Positions 8,135-16,774 of a DNA stretch of 64,000 nucleotides are shown one piece after another. The position numbers were made by a program, and so were the translations under genes. The DNA is taken from positions 62,001 to 126,000 of the forward strand of contig NZ_RAPY01000007.1 in NCBI RefSeq assembly GCF_003610355.1, written 5' to 3'. Source of the stretch: Sphingobacterium detergens (GTDB lineage Bacteria > Bacteroidota > Bacteroidia > Sphingobacteriales > Sphingobacteriaceae). Position 1 is the stretch's first letter. Every line of letters starts with the position of its first letter. The notes under the pieces were generated by a model. It worked only from the letters and a program-made list of their open reading frames with translations. It was not told the DNA's origin and did no database searches.

Positions 8135-9077
8135 ATATCGCGGGGAGAATCAAATTGACAAACCAGATACACGATACAATAGCCATCACCGCAATTTCTT
8201 GTGTCGTAATATAGCTATAAAGATTACTTGCCACAAAACTACGTACACTAAAATCGAAAATATCCAATGTCGGCAAAGCTGCCTGAACAAAAAAGAGGAT
8301 AAAGATCATCAAAACCATGGAGACAAGTGGCAACTCTGGTAAGGTTAGCTTCATCAAAATAATATACTGCGAAGTAAAAATAATAAACCTTGCTAGTGAG
8401 TTTACCAAAACAATGCTCAGTTCACGTGCGGAATAATGCTCCAGTACCTCAAAAAAAGGTTTTATTTTCGCCAAAAACTTAATTCGCCCCACAAGCATAT
8501 CCACCCATCTCACATTAAAATACAAAATGACAAATCCAGCAGCGTAAATAATGGCCAGCAACCAGACACCAAATTGGACGGATAAAGGTGTGGACAAAAA
8601 CTTACAGATAAACCAAGCAATGCTCAGCGAACCTGCAACACTTGTCAATACCAGTTGAGCAAATAATCCTACGCCCATCGCAACAGCACCTTTAGCCCTA
8701 TTCTGCGGCTTCAGGAACAACACCCTTCCGCCATATTCGCCAATCCTATTCGGGGTAAAAATCGCCCATGTAAGTCCACAAAAAACAGATTGAAATGCCT
8801 TCCAAAAGGATATATGCTCCAGTTTGGATGCAAGATAGCGCCATTTAACAACCTCCAGAAGCCAGTTTACAAGCATTAAAACAACAATCAAGATCAATGT
8901 CCAGACAACAGAATGTTGCTCTAGTCCTGTGATTAGCGTCTTAAACTTATCGATATTGCTTTTATCAGATACCTTGGTAATAATGTACCATGTTGCAAGT
9001 GCAAACACAAGTATCTTCAATAAAAGACTGATATATTTTTTTTGTCTCCCAGTCAACTTTTGATAATTAGAGAGCAA
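8082..9077 (-). CDS. UPF0104/LPG-synthase-TM flippase-like membrane protein
   Basis: Second member of the flippase-like family in this window, 331 residues, about eight membrane helices. Diagnostic are GLTWAIFTPNRIGEYGGRVLFLKP around residues 95-120 and a helix-rich remainder. In this family such proteins often sit beside glycosyltransferases, as here with the overlapping GT2 gene; a role in moving a lipid-linked product is inferred. The only early start in frame is TTG at 9077, with a stop codon close upstream, so a non-ATG start or a slightly later one must be used. Confidence 0.8.
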   Translation of the reverse strand: MLSNYQKLTGRQKKYISLLLKILVFALATWYIITKVSDKSNIDKFKTLITGLEQHSVVWTLILIVVLMLVNWLLEVVKWRYLASKLEHISFWKAFQSVFCGLTWAIFTPNRIGEYGGRVLFLKPQNRAKGAVAMGVGLFAQLVLTSVAGSLSIAWFICKFLSTPLSVQFGVWLLAIIYAAGFVILYFNVRWVDMLVGRIKFLAKIKPFFEVLEHYSARELSIVLVNSLARFIIFTSQYIILMKLTLPELPLVSMVLMIFILFFVQAALPTLDIFDFSVRSFVASNLYSYITTQEIAVMAIVSCIWFVNLILPAIFGSIFVFKINFFGDTNS

Positions 9078-9156
9078 TGTTACTAAATTTTAGCCAAATG
9101 ATTAAGTTTTGTGTACAGCAATCCACTTATAAAAAGCAAAATTTGTAATATTGTAC

Positions 9157-9723
9157 ATGCAGAAGGAAAAGGCGAAAGAAAGAATTATTTTAGGGATCGA
9201 CCCCGGTACAGTCGTACTCGGGTACGGAATTATTAAAGAAGTTGGCAATACCATCTCCCTTATTTCAATGGGTGTCATCAAAATGGGGCATCTCGACGAC
9301 CATGCGCTAAAATTGCAACGCATCTTCAAAAAAACCTCTGCATTAATGCAAGAATATAATCCAGACTGTGTTGCACTGGAGTCACCCTTCTATGGCAAAA
9401 ACATTCAAGTGATGCTCAAACTAGGACGGGCACAGGGTGTTGCTATGGCGGCAGCGCTGGCACAGGATATTCCGATTTTTGAATATTCACCCAGAAAAAT
9501 AAAGCAATCCGTTACGGGAAATGGAAACGCTACGAAAGAACAGGTTTCTGCCATGCTCAAAAATCTCTTAAAATTCGAAGAGACACCTCAATTTCTAGAT
9601 GCAACAGATGGGCTGGCAATTGCTGTTTGTCATTCATTTCAAAAAAATAGTACCTCAGGTAGCGGCAAATCTTATTCAGGCTGGTCCTCTTTTATCAAAG
9701 ACAACAAAGACCGAATCAAATAG
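9157..9723 (+). CDS. ruvC: Holliday junction endonuclease RuvC
   Basis: Cleaves Holliday junctions with RuvAB during recombination. I take the ATG at 9157 (188 residues) over the TTG six bases upstream. Acidic catalytic residues are visible: Asp15 in GIDPG, Glu75 in ALESPFYGKN, and Asp148 and Asp151 in LDATDGLA. The region RAQGVAMAAA is typical. The C-terminus has a short Ser/Gly-rich tail beyond the fold. Its TAG stop directly abuts the stop of the convergent gene. Confidence 0.97.
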   Translation: MQKEKAKERIILGIDPGTVVLGYGIIKEVGNTISLISMGVIKMGHLDDHALKLQRIFKKTSALMQEYNPDCVALESPFYGKNIQVMLKLGRAQGVAMAAALAQDIPIFEYSPRKIKQSVTGNGNATKEQVSAMLKNLLKFEETPQFLDATDGLAIAVCHSFQKNSTSGSGKSYSGWSSFIKDNKDRIK

Positions 9724-10770
9724 CTACATCTGTACCTGTCGAATTACATTCTTCACATTTAATTCGACAATATCAGTCATGGTCTTGCACTTCAAATAAG
9801 AATTATTTTGGTAAAACTCTGCGTAGCCTTCGCGCAGTTGTTTAATATTTTCCGGCGTCGAAAGGATCTGAGTCTGCGAAGCGTCCCGAAGATCAGCGAT
9901 TCTGTGCCGTTCACTTCGTACCCGATGTACGATCGAGGACCGCTCCTCCTGTTGGTATTGCAACACCGTTTTTTCAGTTAGATGTTCCATCGCAAGCTTG
10001 ACATATGGATAGTTCTCTTTAAAAAATTGCGGCATATAAACCTTGGGATTTCCCTCATAAAATTGCTGATCAAAATCAATTGCTCTGATCCGAAACTGAA
10101 AATCATCAAAATCAGGTGTAATCTGCATAACAAAATTATAGGCACGCATATCTCCCAGCAGCGTGATAATACAACGTTCATTAAACTTGACGAATTCCTT
10201 CGAAATACGTGTCAAATTGTAATCCGGTGTAAACATCCTTGTTTGCGAAAATATATCACCAGGGATACCAACGATATGCTCTTCAACCAGTGTATCCTGA
10301 TCCACCATATAGTTGACCTGATTTGGAGATAATATTTCCTCCAGTTCTAACCCATAAATCCGTGATGCATCCGCCTGTTTGATATAAAAATAATCATAAA
10401 CGTCATTCAATCGGTTTACAATACGAATCCGAAATGGTCTTGTATTACCAAAACCACAATACTCAACACGGTCGATATATTTGTGCTGTACAATGCGTGT
10501 GTTGCCAGAAGCTTTAAGCTTTGCATAGATGACCTTTAGCCCATCATATAATTGATCAATCAGATATTGAGGATAAAGTGGTGTTTCCCAGAACGTATCA
10601 TTACCAAATTTATCCATGACCGGTACGGTCTCTGTAAAATTCAATAAATCCTTATAACCAATGGGCAGCTTTTCATCCCTTTGATATAGCTTAAGATATT
10701 TATGAAGCCCTTCCCCTACCTCAAATATCGGCTTCTTCCTCGAAATCTTTACATCTTGAACTTCTTCCAT
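9724..10770 (-). CDS. unrecognised protein with kinase-like motif order
   Basis: I do not know this 348-residue family by name. Its motifs are in the order expected of a protein-kinase/aminoglycoside-phosphotransferase fold: a strand with FYIKQ (Lys131), a helix with LELEEIL (Glu142, Glu144), a hinge-like VEEHIVGIPG (162-171), GDMRAYN with Asp207 and Asn212 five apart, then RAIDFD with Asp232. No glycine-rich loop is obvious. It ends flush against ruvC. No signal peptide or membrane helix is present, so it is cytosolic. Kinase activity is inference; it may be a degenerate or structural relative. Confidence 0.6.
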   Translation of the reverse strand: MEEVQDVKISRKKPIFEVGEGLHKYLKLYQRDEKLPIGYKDLLNFTETVPVMDKFGNDTFWETPLYPQYLIDQLYDGLKVIYAKLKASGNTRIVQHKYIDRVEYCGFGNTRPFRIRIVNRLNDVYDYFYIKQADASRIYGLELEEILSPNQVNYMVDQDTLVEEHIVGIPGDIFSQTRMFTPDYNLTRISKEFVKFNERCIITLLGDMRAYNFVMQITPDFDDFQFRIRAIDFDQQFYEGNPKVYMPQFFKENYPYVKLAMEHLTEKTVLQYQQEERSSIVHRVRSERHRIADLRDASQTQILSTPENIKQLREGYAEFYQNNSYLKCKTMTDIVELNVKNVIRQVQM

Positions 10771-11094
10771 CTTTATTTTAGTCTTGAGATATTAGATATG
10801 CGTACGGAGACTTTGGTTTAACACACCTGCAGCTTACTTGTCTTTTGTTTTTGATCTTTATCCTACATCTTTATCGTCTTCTTGACTTTAATAACAAGAT
10901 AACGAAACAATCCGATAACCTTACAATAAAATCACCTCTAAAACAATTATAAGCACTTTCAATCAAAAACATATAACATTATCAATATCAATAAGTATTT
11001 TTTATTAAATTTACATCTATAAACCGAAAATTCTTAGTAATTTTGAAATAAATTTAATTATTTTAGCTATTGGTCAGATTTTGATGTATGACCA
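10771..11094. other. divergent intergenic region before the Lrp gene
   Basis: A 324 bp AT-rich gap. It contains a TTGAGATATTAGATATG repeat-like patch (10783-10800), a TAATTTTG -7-like box (11038-11045) and an inverted repeat touching the lrp start. No gene was seen. Confidence 0.6.
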
Positions 11095-11096
11095 AT
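11069..11096 (+). promoter_or_regulatory. palindrome overlapping the lrp start codon
   Basis: ATTGGTCA (11069-11076) and TGACCAAT (11089-11096) are perfect 8 bp arms separated by 12 bases. The right arm covers the first two bases of the ATG at 11095. It could be an autoregulatory operator or a start-masking RNA hairpin. Confidence 0.45.
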
Positions 11097-11595
11097 GAAT
11101 GAAACACAAAACCCATTGTTAATGGAAAATCAATATGCAAACTATGATCTAGACAATTTGGATATCCAAATCCTGTCTATTCTAATGAACGATGCTTCTA
11201 TTCCTTATACTGAGATAGCGAAAAAGCTAATCGTATCAGGTGGTACCATCCACGTTAGAATGAAGAAGATGGAAGAGTTAGGTATCATCAGAGGTTCAAA
11301 TCTTATTATCAATCCTCAAAAAGTTGGATTTGACATCACTGCCTTTCTCGGTATCTATCTAGAAAAAGGTTCACAATATGCAGATGCGGTAGATAAATTG
11401 AAAGAAATCAAAGAAGTGGTTGAGCTACATTATTGTACCGGCCAATACAGTATTTTTGCAAAAATTATCTGTAGGGACACTGTCCACCTCAGAAAAGTAT
11501 TGAACGAAGATATCCAATCGGTACCTGGCATCCAGCGTACGGAAACGATCATCTCCCTTGAAGAAAGTATTAAGCGTCAGATCAGCTTAGTCTAG
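11095..11595 (+). CDS. Lrp/AsnC-family transcriptional regulator
   Basis: Feast/famine regulator of 166 residues from the ATG at 11095, or 157 from the ATG at 11122, which begins closer to where the conserved sequence starts. The N-terminal winged HTH runs LDNLDIQILSILMNDA to the recognition helix around GGTIHVRMKKME; the C-terminal RAM domain (about 80-160) has the usual beta-alpha-beta-beta-alpha-beta pattern with GQYSIFAKI. It should bind an amino acid or derivative. It faces the arginine operon and shares a terminator with it, so a link to arginine genes is possible but unproven. Confidence 0.88.
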   Translation: MNETQNPLLMENQYANYDLDNLDIQILSILMNDASIPYTEIAKKLIVSGGTIHVRMKKMEELGIIRGSNLIINPQKVGFDITAFLGIYLEKGSQYADAVDKLKEIKEVVELHYCTGQYSIFAKIICRDTVHLRKVLNEDIQSVPGIQRTETIISLEESIKRQISLV

Positions 11596-11635
11596 TATAA
11601 AAAAAGCTTCCAACAGTTGGAAGCTTTTTTTATAC
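11595..11635. terminator. shared bidirectional terminator of lrp and the arg operon
   Basis: Perfect 20 bp arms, 11595-11614 and 11616-11635, centred on AAC-A-GTT with seven A and seven T near the outer ends. It overlaps the last base of the lrp stop codon and the stop codon of argE, filling the whole gap. Confidence 0.9.
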
Positions 11636-12694
11636 GATCTTTTGTAGCATCGCTATATACAAATCAATTCCTTCCCTAATTTCATCAATATAGATAAATT
11701 CATCCGCCATATGCGATCTCGCACTATCCCCTGGCCCCAGCTTTAAAGAAGGTACCGGAATAAGCGCTTGATCACTCATCGTCGGAGAGCCATATAGTTT
11801 ACGGCCAAGCGTTATTCCTGCTTGGACAATAGGATGTTCTTCCGGAATAGAAGAAGATTTCAAACGCGTAGAACGAGCCGAAACTTCCGAAGAGACATGG
11901 GACTTGATTATCGCTAAGGTTTCTTCATTGGTATAAGCATCAGTGGTCCTTACATCGACGACAAAACTACAGTTGGCCGGGACTACATTGTGCTGCGATC
12001 CAGCTTGAATCATCGTCACTGACATTTTGATCGGGCCTAAGGTCGCTGATGTTTTTTCAAAAGCATAATCCTTAAACCATTGAATATCTTTAATTGCTTT
12101 ATAAATCGCATTATCACCCTCGTTACGAGCGGCATGGCCTGCTATTCCTATTGCATTACAGTCCAATACCATCAGCCCTTTTTCGGCTACGGCAAGATCC
12201 ATCAGTGTTGGCTCACCAACGATTGCAAAATCAATCGTTCCAATATCTTCCAAGACAGATTCAATACCGTTTCGACCTGAGATTTCCTCTTCAGCACTCG
12301 CTACCAGACAAAAATTATATTTTAAATCCTTCTCTTCGTAAAAATACAAGAAGGTGGCAATCAGTGACACCAAACACCCGCCTGCATCATTACTACCCAA
12401 GCCATAGAGCTTCCCCTCCTCTACCGTAGGAACCAATGGATCACGGGTATAACCAGGGTTAGCCTTCACTGTGTCATGGTGCGAATTAAGCAGGATCGTT
12501 GGCTTATTTGATGCGTAATGCGCATTATATACCCAAACGTTGTTTCCCTTCCTGAAGGTCTTAACATACCGTTCTTTGAAAAAGGCCTCAATCAGATCTG
12601 CTGTCAACATTTCCTCCCGGCTTAGGGAAGATACAGCGATCAACTGTTTCAATAAAGCTAGACTATCCTGAAATAAGCTATCTTTATCCTTCAT
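11630..12694 (-). CDS. argE: M20 deacylase of arginine synthesis (ArgE-like)
   Basis: Zinc-dependent M20 amidohydrolase of 354 residues, cytosolic. Metal-site motifs are visible: SHHDTVK, GLGSNDAGG, ASAEEEISGR (the Glu-Glu pair) and VGEPTLMDLAVAEKG. In Bacteroidota with argF', the carbamoyltransferase works on an N-acylated ornithine, so this enzyme is expected to remove the acyl group from N-acyl-citrulline rather than from acetylornithine. It is last in the operon; its start overlaps the end of proC by 11 bp. Confidence 0.88.
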   Translation of the reverse strand: MKDKDSLFQDSLALLKQLIAVSSLSREEMLTADLIEAFFKERYVKTFRKGNNVWVYNAHYASNKPTILLNSHHDTVKANPGYTRDPLVPTVEEGKLYGLGSNDAGGCLVSLIATFLYFYEEKDLKYNFCLVASAEEEISGRNGIESVLEDIGTIDFAIVGEPTLMDLAVAEKGLMVLDCNAIGIAGHAARNEGDNAIYKAIKDIQWFKDYAFEKTSATLGPIKMSVTMIQAGSQHNVVPANCSFVVDVRTTDAYTNEETLAIIKSHVSSEVSARSTRLKSSSIPEEHPIVQAGITLGRKLYGSPTMSDQALIPVPSLKLGPGDSARSHMADEFIYIDEIREGIDLYIAMLQKIV

Positions 12695-13490
12695 GATATA
12701 ATCCTCCTGCTTTATCCGCAGACAATTTTATTCCCTTGATAAATGCAGAACTAAAACCATTATGTTCCATCTCATTCAATCCCGCAATGGTACATCCTTT
12801 CGGCGAAGTAACTTTATCAATCTCACCTTCTGGATGAGCATTCGTATGCAACAATAGATCCGCAGCACCTTTAGCTGTTTGAACGGCCATTTTCAAGGCA
12901 TCATGTGCATGGAAACCTATTTCAACCCCACCTTGAGACGCTGCTCGGATAGCACGCAGGAAAAAGGCTATTCCACAGGCACACAAAGCAGTTGCCGAAG
13001 TCATTAGATCTTCATTGATAACGACAACTGATCCAACGGTCTCAAACATCTTCTCTACCTCAGCAAGGCTAACATCCGAAGCATTATCGCTCGCAATACA
13101 AGTCATCGACTGAGCAATCGCGATTGCCGTATTCGGCATAGCGCGTATTACAGTTGCATCCTCACCCAACACTGCTTTCAGGTCAGCACATGAAACGCCA
13201 GATACAATGGATACAAAAATCTGGTTTTTCTTATCTATTTCGGGAGCAACTTCGACCAATACCTTTTTTAACTGCTGTGGTAGTATGGCGAAGACAATAA
13301 TATCAGCGCCTTTAACAGCAGCTTTATTATCATTACTTACCGAGAATCCTTGGCTTGCCTCTTCAGCCAAAGCATTCAGATTTCTGCGGGTCAATGTAAT
13401 ATCAGCAGCACTGGCAAATTCGCTTTTTACAAGCCCCTTTGCCAAGGATAGACCGATATTGCCACTTCCGATAATAGTGACCTTTTTCAT
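12684..13490 (-). CDS. proC: pyrroline-5-carboxylate reductase
   Basis: Reduces pyrroline-5-carboxylate to proline with NAD(P)H. The 268 residues start with a Rossmann motif IIGSGNIGLSLAKGL and end with the ProC signature SPKGCTIAGLNEME in the dimerisation domain; RAMPNTA is the conserved central motif. It sits inside the arginine operon between argB and argE, joining proline and arginine synthesis, both derived from glutamate. An ATG at 13490 follows argB by 26 bp. Confidence 0.95.
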   Translation of the reverse strand: MKKVTIIGSGNIGLSLAKGLVKSEFASAADITLTRRNLNALAEEASQGFSVSNDNKAAVKGADIIVFAILPQQLKKVLVEVAPEIDKKNQIFVSIVSGVSCADLKAVLGEDATVIRAMPNTAIAIAQSMTCIASDNASDVSLAEVEKMFETVGSVVVINEDLMTSATALCACGIAFFLRAIRAASQGGVEIGFHAHDALKMAVQTAKGAADLLLHTNAHPEGEIDKVTSPKGCTIAGLNEMEHNGFSSAFIKGIKLSADKAGGLYHEG

Positions 13491-13516
13491 AGTTGGGTTT
13501 AGATTAGATTACATGA

Positions 13517-14314
13517 TTACTTTAATGTCAAGCAGGTACCAAACTGTCCTTGTTGGAATAAGTGCAAATTATTGGCATGACCAATATATACCTCCTGAAC
13601 ACCTTTATTTATTGCATTAAATGCATTTTGTAGTTTCGGAATCATACCATCATTGACAATTCCCGATTCTTTGAGATATTCAAATTCTTCGGATTTAATC
13701 GTTGGTATAACCGAGTTTTCATCTGTCACATCGCGTAATACACCATTTTTCTCGAAACAATAGACCAATGACGTTTCATATAAAGACGCCAGAGAGACCG
13801 CTAACGAAGAGGCAATGGTATCTGCATTGGTGTTAAGCAGCTGTCCTAAACCATTATGAGTGATGGCAGAGAACACAGGAATAAAACCCGCTTCCAGGAA
13901 TTTTTTTATCGCCAGTGTATTCACAGAATCATGCAATAAATCCCCTACAAAACCATAGTCAATATCCTTGACAGGGCGTTTTATAGCCTTTATCACATCC
14001 CCATCAGCACCAGTTAAACCTACAGCATCACATTTCAATTTTTGTAATTTGGCAACGATGGTTTTATTTGTTAATCCTGCATATACCATCGTGACTATAC
14101 GCAGCATATCTTCGTCAGTCACTCTACGGCCTTCAACCATTTGAGCTTGTACACCAAGCTCACTTGCCAACCGTGTTGCAATTTTACCACCGCCATGCAC
14201 TAGGATCTTCTTCCCAGACAATGCAGAAAATTTCTCCAAAAAAGAATCTAACAGACGCTCATCATCGATAATATTTCCGCCAATTTTTATAATATTTAAT
14301 ACACTATTAGCCAT
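13517..14314 (-). CDS. argB: N-acylglutamate kinase
   Basis: Amino-acid kinase that phosphorylates N-acetyl- (or here probably N-succinyl-) glutamate, second step of arginine synthesis. I choose ATG 14314 (265 residues): it begins MANSVLNIIKIGGN, with the KIGG phosphate loop near residue 10; the upstream extension depends on a TTG. VHGGGKIATRLASELG is the substrate/ATP-binding motif and ALAVSL-like, SIVN-like C-terminal patches are present (IVNDGMIPKLQNA). It lies 52 bp after argF'. Confidence 0.93.
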   Translation of the reverse strand: MANSVLNIIKIGGNIIDDERLLDSFLEKFSALSGKKILVHGGGKIATRLASELGVQAQMVEGRRVTDEDMLRIVTMVYAGLTNKTIVAKLQKLKCDAVGLTGADGDVIKAIKRPVKDIDYGFVGDLLHDSVNTLAIKKFLEAGFIPVFSAITHNGLGQLLNTNADTIASSLAVSLASLYETSLVYCFEKNGVLRDVTDENSVIPTIKSEEFEYLKESGIVNDGMIPKLQNAFNAINKGVQEVYIGHANNLHLFQQGQFGTCLTLK

Positions 14315-14366
14315 TACGCAACTTTTCCCAAATAAAAATAGTTTCTCAATAATCAAAAGATCGGTC

Positions 14367-15329
14367 TTAGACTAGATCTTCCAGCATTCGTTTTAAAACA
14401 ACCTGAGCTGCCCAGACACGATTACTTGCCTCTTTAATAACCAACGAGTTCGGTCCATCCAAGATTTCAGATGACAACTCCAGATCCCGTCTTACAGGCA
14501 AACAATGCATAACCTTCGCATCATTTGTCAAAGACAGCTTTTCATTATCCATCATCCAATCCTCGTCTACCGTATATACCTCACCATATTCCTGATAGGA
14601 TGACCAGTTTTTCACATAAACAAAATCAGCGTCTTTCAGGCTTTCATTTAAATTCGTTGAAATCGTAGCTCCCTTTGTAAAATCCTTGCTCAGTTCATAA
14701 CCCATAGGTTGTGCAATCGTAAACTCTACAAGCCCTTCTTCCTGTGCCTTACACATCCACTCTGCAAAGGAATTCGGCACAGCTTGTGGCAAAGCTTTCA
14801 CATGCGGAGCCCAAGCCAATACAACCTTTGGTTTCGCCGTCTTCTTATGCTCGGTAATGGTAATGATATCCGTCAAACTCTGTAATGGATGACGTGTGGC
14901 ACTTTCCAAAGAAACAACAGGGACACCACAATATTTAATAAATTTATTGAATAGATCCTCGCTGTAGTCCTCCTCTCGGTCCTTTAGCTTCGGAAAAGAT
15001 CGCAATCCAAGTATATCGCAATATTCGCCCATGACCGCTGCCGCCTCGCGGATATGCTCAACAGTACTGCCGTTCATCACAACACCATCCTGTGTTTCCA
15101 ATGCCCAACCATCTTTGTCCATGTTCATGACCATCACATTCATCCCCAAGTTCATCGCCGCTTTTTGGGTACTCAGACGAGTACGCAAGCTAGGGTTCAA
15201 AAACACAAGACCCAAGGTCTTATGTTTACCAAGATCTTGATTATCATAAGGTGCCGCTTTTAGCGCTAACGCCTCCTGGACAACATCTGCTACACTGGAC
15301 ACGTCTTTTACAGAGAAAAACTTTTTCAT
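14367..15329 (-). CDS. argF': N-succinyl/acetylornithine carbamoyltransferase (argF')
   Basis: Transfers a carbamoyl group to an N-acylated ornithine, replacing ordinary ornithine carbamoyltransferase. The 320 residues carry SLRTR (carbamoyl-phosphate site, 47-51), ATRHPLQSL, PHVKALPQAVPNSFAEW and HCLPVRR. The residue reported to separate acetyl- (Glu) from succinyl-ornithine (Pro) enzymes is Val90 here (GSTVEH). From memory, engineered Val at this place favours the succinyl substrate, so succinylornithine is my prediction. Second gene of the operon after argD. Confidence 0.92.
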   Translation of the reverse strand: MKKFFSVKDVSSVADVVQEALALKAAPYDNQDLGKHKTLGLVFLNPSLRTRLSTQKAAMNLGMNVMVMNMDKDGWALETQDGVVMNGSTVEHIREAAAVMGEYCDILGLRSFPKLKDREEDYSEDLFNKFIKYCGVPVVSLESATRHPLQSLTDIITITEHKKTAKPKVVLAWAPHVKALPQAVPNSFAEWMCKAQEEGLVEFTIAQPMGYELSKDFTKGATISTNLNESLKDADFVYVKNWSSYQEYGEVYTVDEDWMMDNEKLSLTNDAKVMHCLPVRRDLELSSEILDGPNSLVIKEASNRVWAAQVVLKRMLEDLV

Positions 15330-15471
15330 CTATATATAAATCATTTATGGGGGTATTTTCTATGACACAACACACTGTGCTACCCACTTTGTTTATTTAT
15401 GCTGATGGAACAACTCAGATTGATCTTACCCGATATCAGAAGGCCAATCTGGACTATTTCATCTATTATCT

Positions 15472-16617
15472 TTAAGCGACTACGACCGCCTTTATATGTT
15501 CTTTTAATGCCAATAAAAATTGATCAGCATGCTCTTTGGTAATATTCAATGCTGGAAGCAATCGAATAACATTCGGTTTAGCCTCTCCCGTAAAAATACG
15601 ATTCTTTAACAAAAGATCTTTCTTTACATGTGCCAAAGATGCTGGAAGTTCAATTCCGATCATTAATCCTCTACCCCTCACCTCTACAATCTCTTCAATT
15701 TTCTTTAGTTCGTCAATGAGATACTGTCCTACAGCATTCGCATTCTCCATCAAACGATCTTGTTGAATGACCTCCAAAACAGCCAAAGCTGCTGCACAAG
15801 CCAGATGGTTGCCGCCAAAGGTTGTCCCCAAACTACCATGGGAAGCTTTAAACTTGGGAGAGATACTGATTGCACCGATAGGAAAACCATTTCCCATTCC
15901 CTTCGCCATCGTGTAAATATCTGCATCTACTCCAGAATAATCCTGTGCATAGAAGGAACCTGTCCGACCATAGCCACATTGTACCTCATCAGCAATAAAT
16001 ACGGCATTATATTGGTCACAAAGTGAGCGGATCAATTGAAGAAAGGCAACGGATGCTTCCCTAATTCCACCAACACCTTGAATACTTTCGATAATAACAG
16101 AAGATATTTCATCACCATAAGCTGAAAATGCTTCCTTTAGTGCATCCTCATCATTGAAAGGAAGAAAAACAACGTTCTCTGTTTCGTTAATAGGCGCAAC
16201 AATACTCGGGTTGTCCGTAGCAGCTACAGCCAACGACGTCCTACCGTGGAAAGATTTAGAGAATGCAATTACCTTTTTTCTCTTATTATAGAAAGAAGCA
16301 AGCTTCAATGCATTTTCATTCGCTTCAGCGCCAGAATTACAAAGGAATAAGTCATAATCAACCTTACCAGATACTTTGCCAAGCAATCGTGCAAGTTCAC
16401 GCTGAATTGGAATTTCAACAGAATTAGAATAGAATCCGATACGATTCAACTGCTCTGTAATACGTTGCACATAGTGTGGATGCGTGTGTCCGATCGATAT
16501 CACGGCATGGCCACCATACAAGTCCAAATAAGCATTTCCTTCGGCATCCCACACCGTAGATCCATTAGCTTTAACTATGTTAATGGGATTAATGGGATAA
16601 ACATCAAATGGTTTCAT
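15472..16617 (-). CDS. argD: acylornithine aminotransferase
   Basis: PLP-dependent class III aminotransferase, 381 residues, making N-acylornithine from the semialdehyde with glutamate as donor. The PLP lysine is in YTMAKGMGNGFPIGA; FIADEVQCGYGRTG holds the cofactor Asp; NSGAEANENALKLA and TTFGGNHLACAAA are standard class III motifs. It is first in the operon argD-argF'-argB-proC-argE. argC, argG and argH are not in the window. It starts 109 bp before the ribosomal terminator (16726-16754). Confidence 0.93.
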   Translation of the reverse strand: MKPFDVYPINPINIVKANGSTVWDAEGNAYLDLYGGHAVISIGHTHPHYVQRITEQLNRIGFYSNSVEIPIQRELARLLGKVSGKVDYDLFLCNSGAEANENALKLASFYNKRKKVIAFSKSFHGRTSLAVAATDNPSIVAPINETENVVFLPFNDEDALKEAFSAYGDEISSVIIESIQGVGGIREASVAFLQLIRSLCDQYNAVFIADEVQCGYGRTGSFYAQDYSGVDADIYTMAKGMGNGFPIGAISISPKFKASHGSLGTTFGGNHLACAAALAVLEVIQQDRLMENANAVGQYLIDELKKIEEIVEVRGRGLMIGIELPASLAHVKKDLLLKNRIFTGEAKPNVIRLLPALNITKEHADQFLLALKEHIKAVVVA

Positions 16618-16684
16618 CTTAATGAATTATAGATTGATAAACGAAATAGCTTGTATTAGAAAAAGCTATCAGATTTTAGCATTA

Positions 16685-16692
16685 CAAATATA
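16685..16692 (-). promoter_or_regulatory. candidate -7 box for the arginine operon
   Basis: On the minus strand TATATTTG matches TAnnTTTG, 67 bp before the argD ATG. No clear TTG at -33, so the call is weak. Confidence 0.35.
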
Positions 16693-16725
16693 TCAGTTAT
16701 AACGGTAGGAATGGTCATAAAATAA

Positions 16726-16754
16726 AAAAAGTCCCCTTAAAAAGAGGACTTTTT
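16726..16754 (-). terminator. terminator of the ribosomal protein cluster
   Basis: AAAAAGTCC (16726-16734) pairs with GGACTTTTT (16746-16754) and is followed by T-rich sequence on the minus strand, 20 bp past the rplQ stop. Confidence 0.8.
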
Positions 16755-16774
16755 CTATGATAACGGGAACAATA

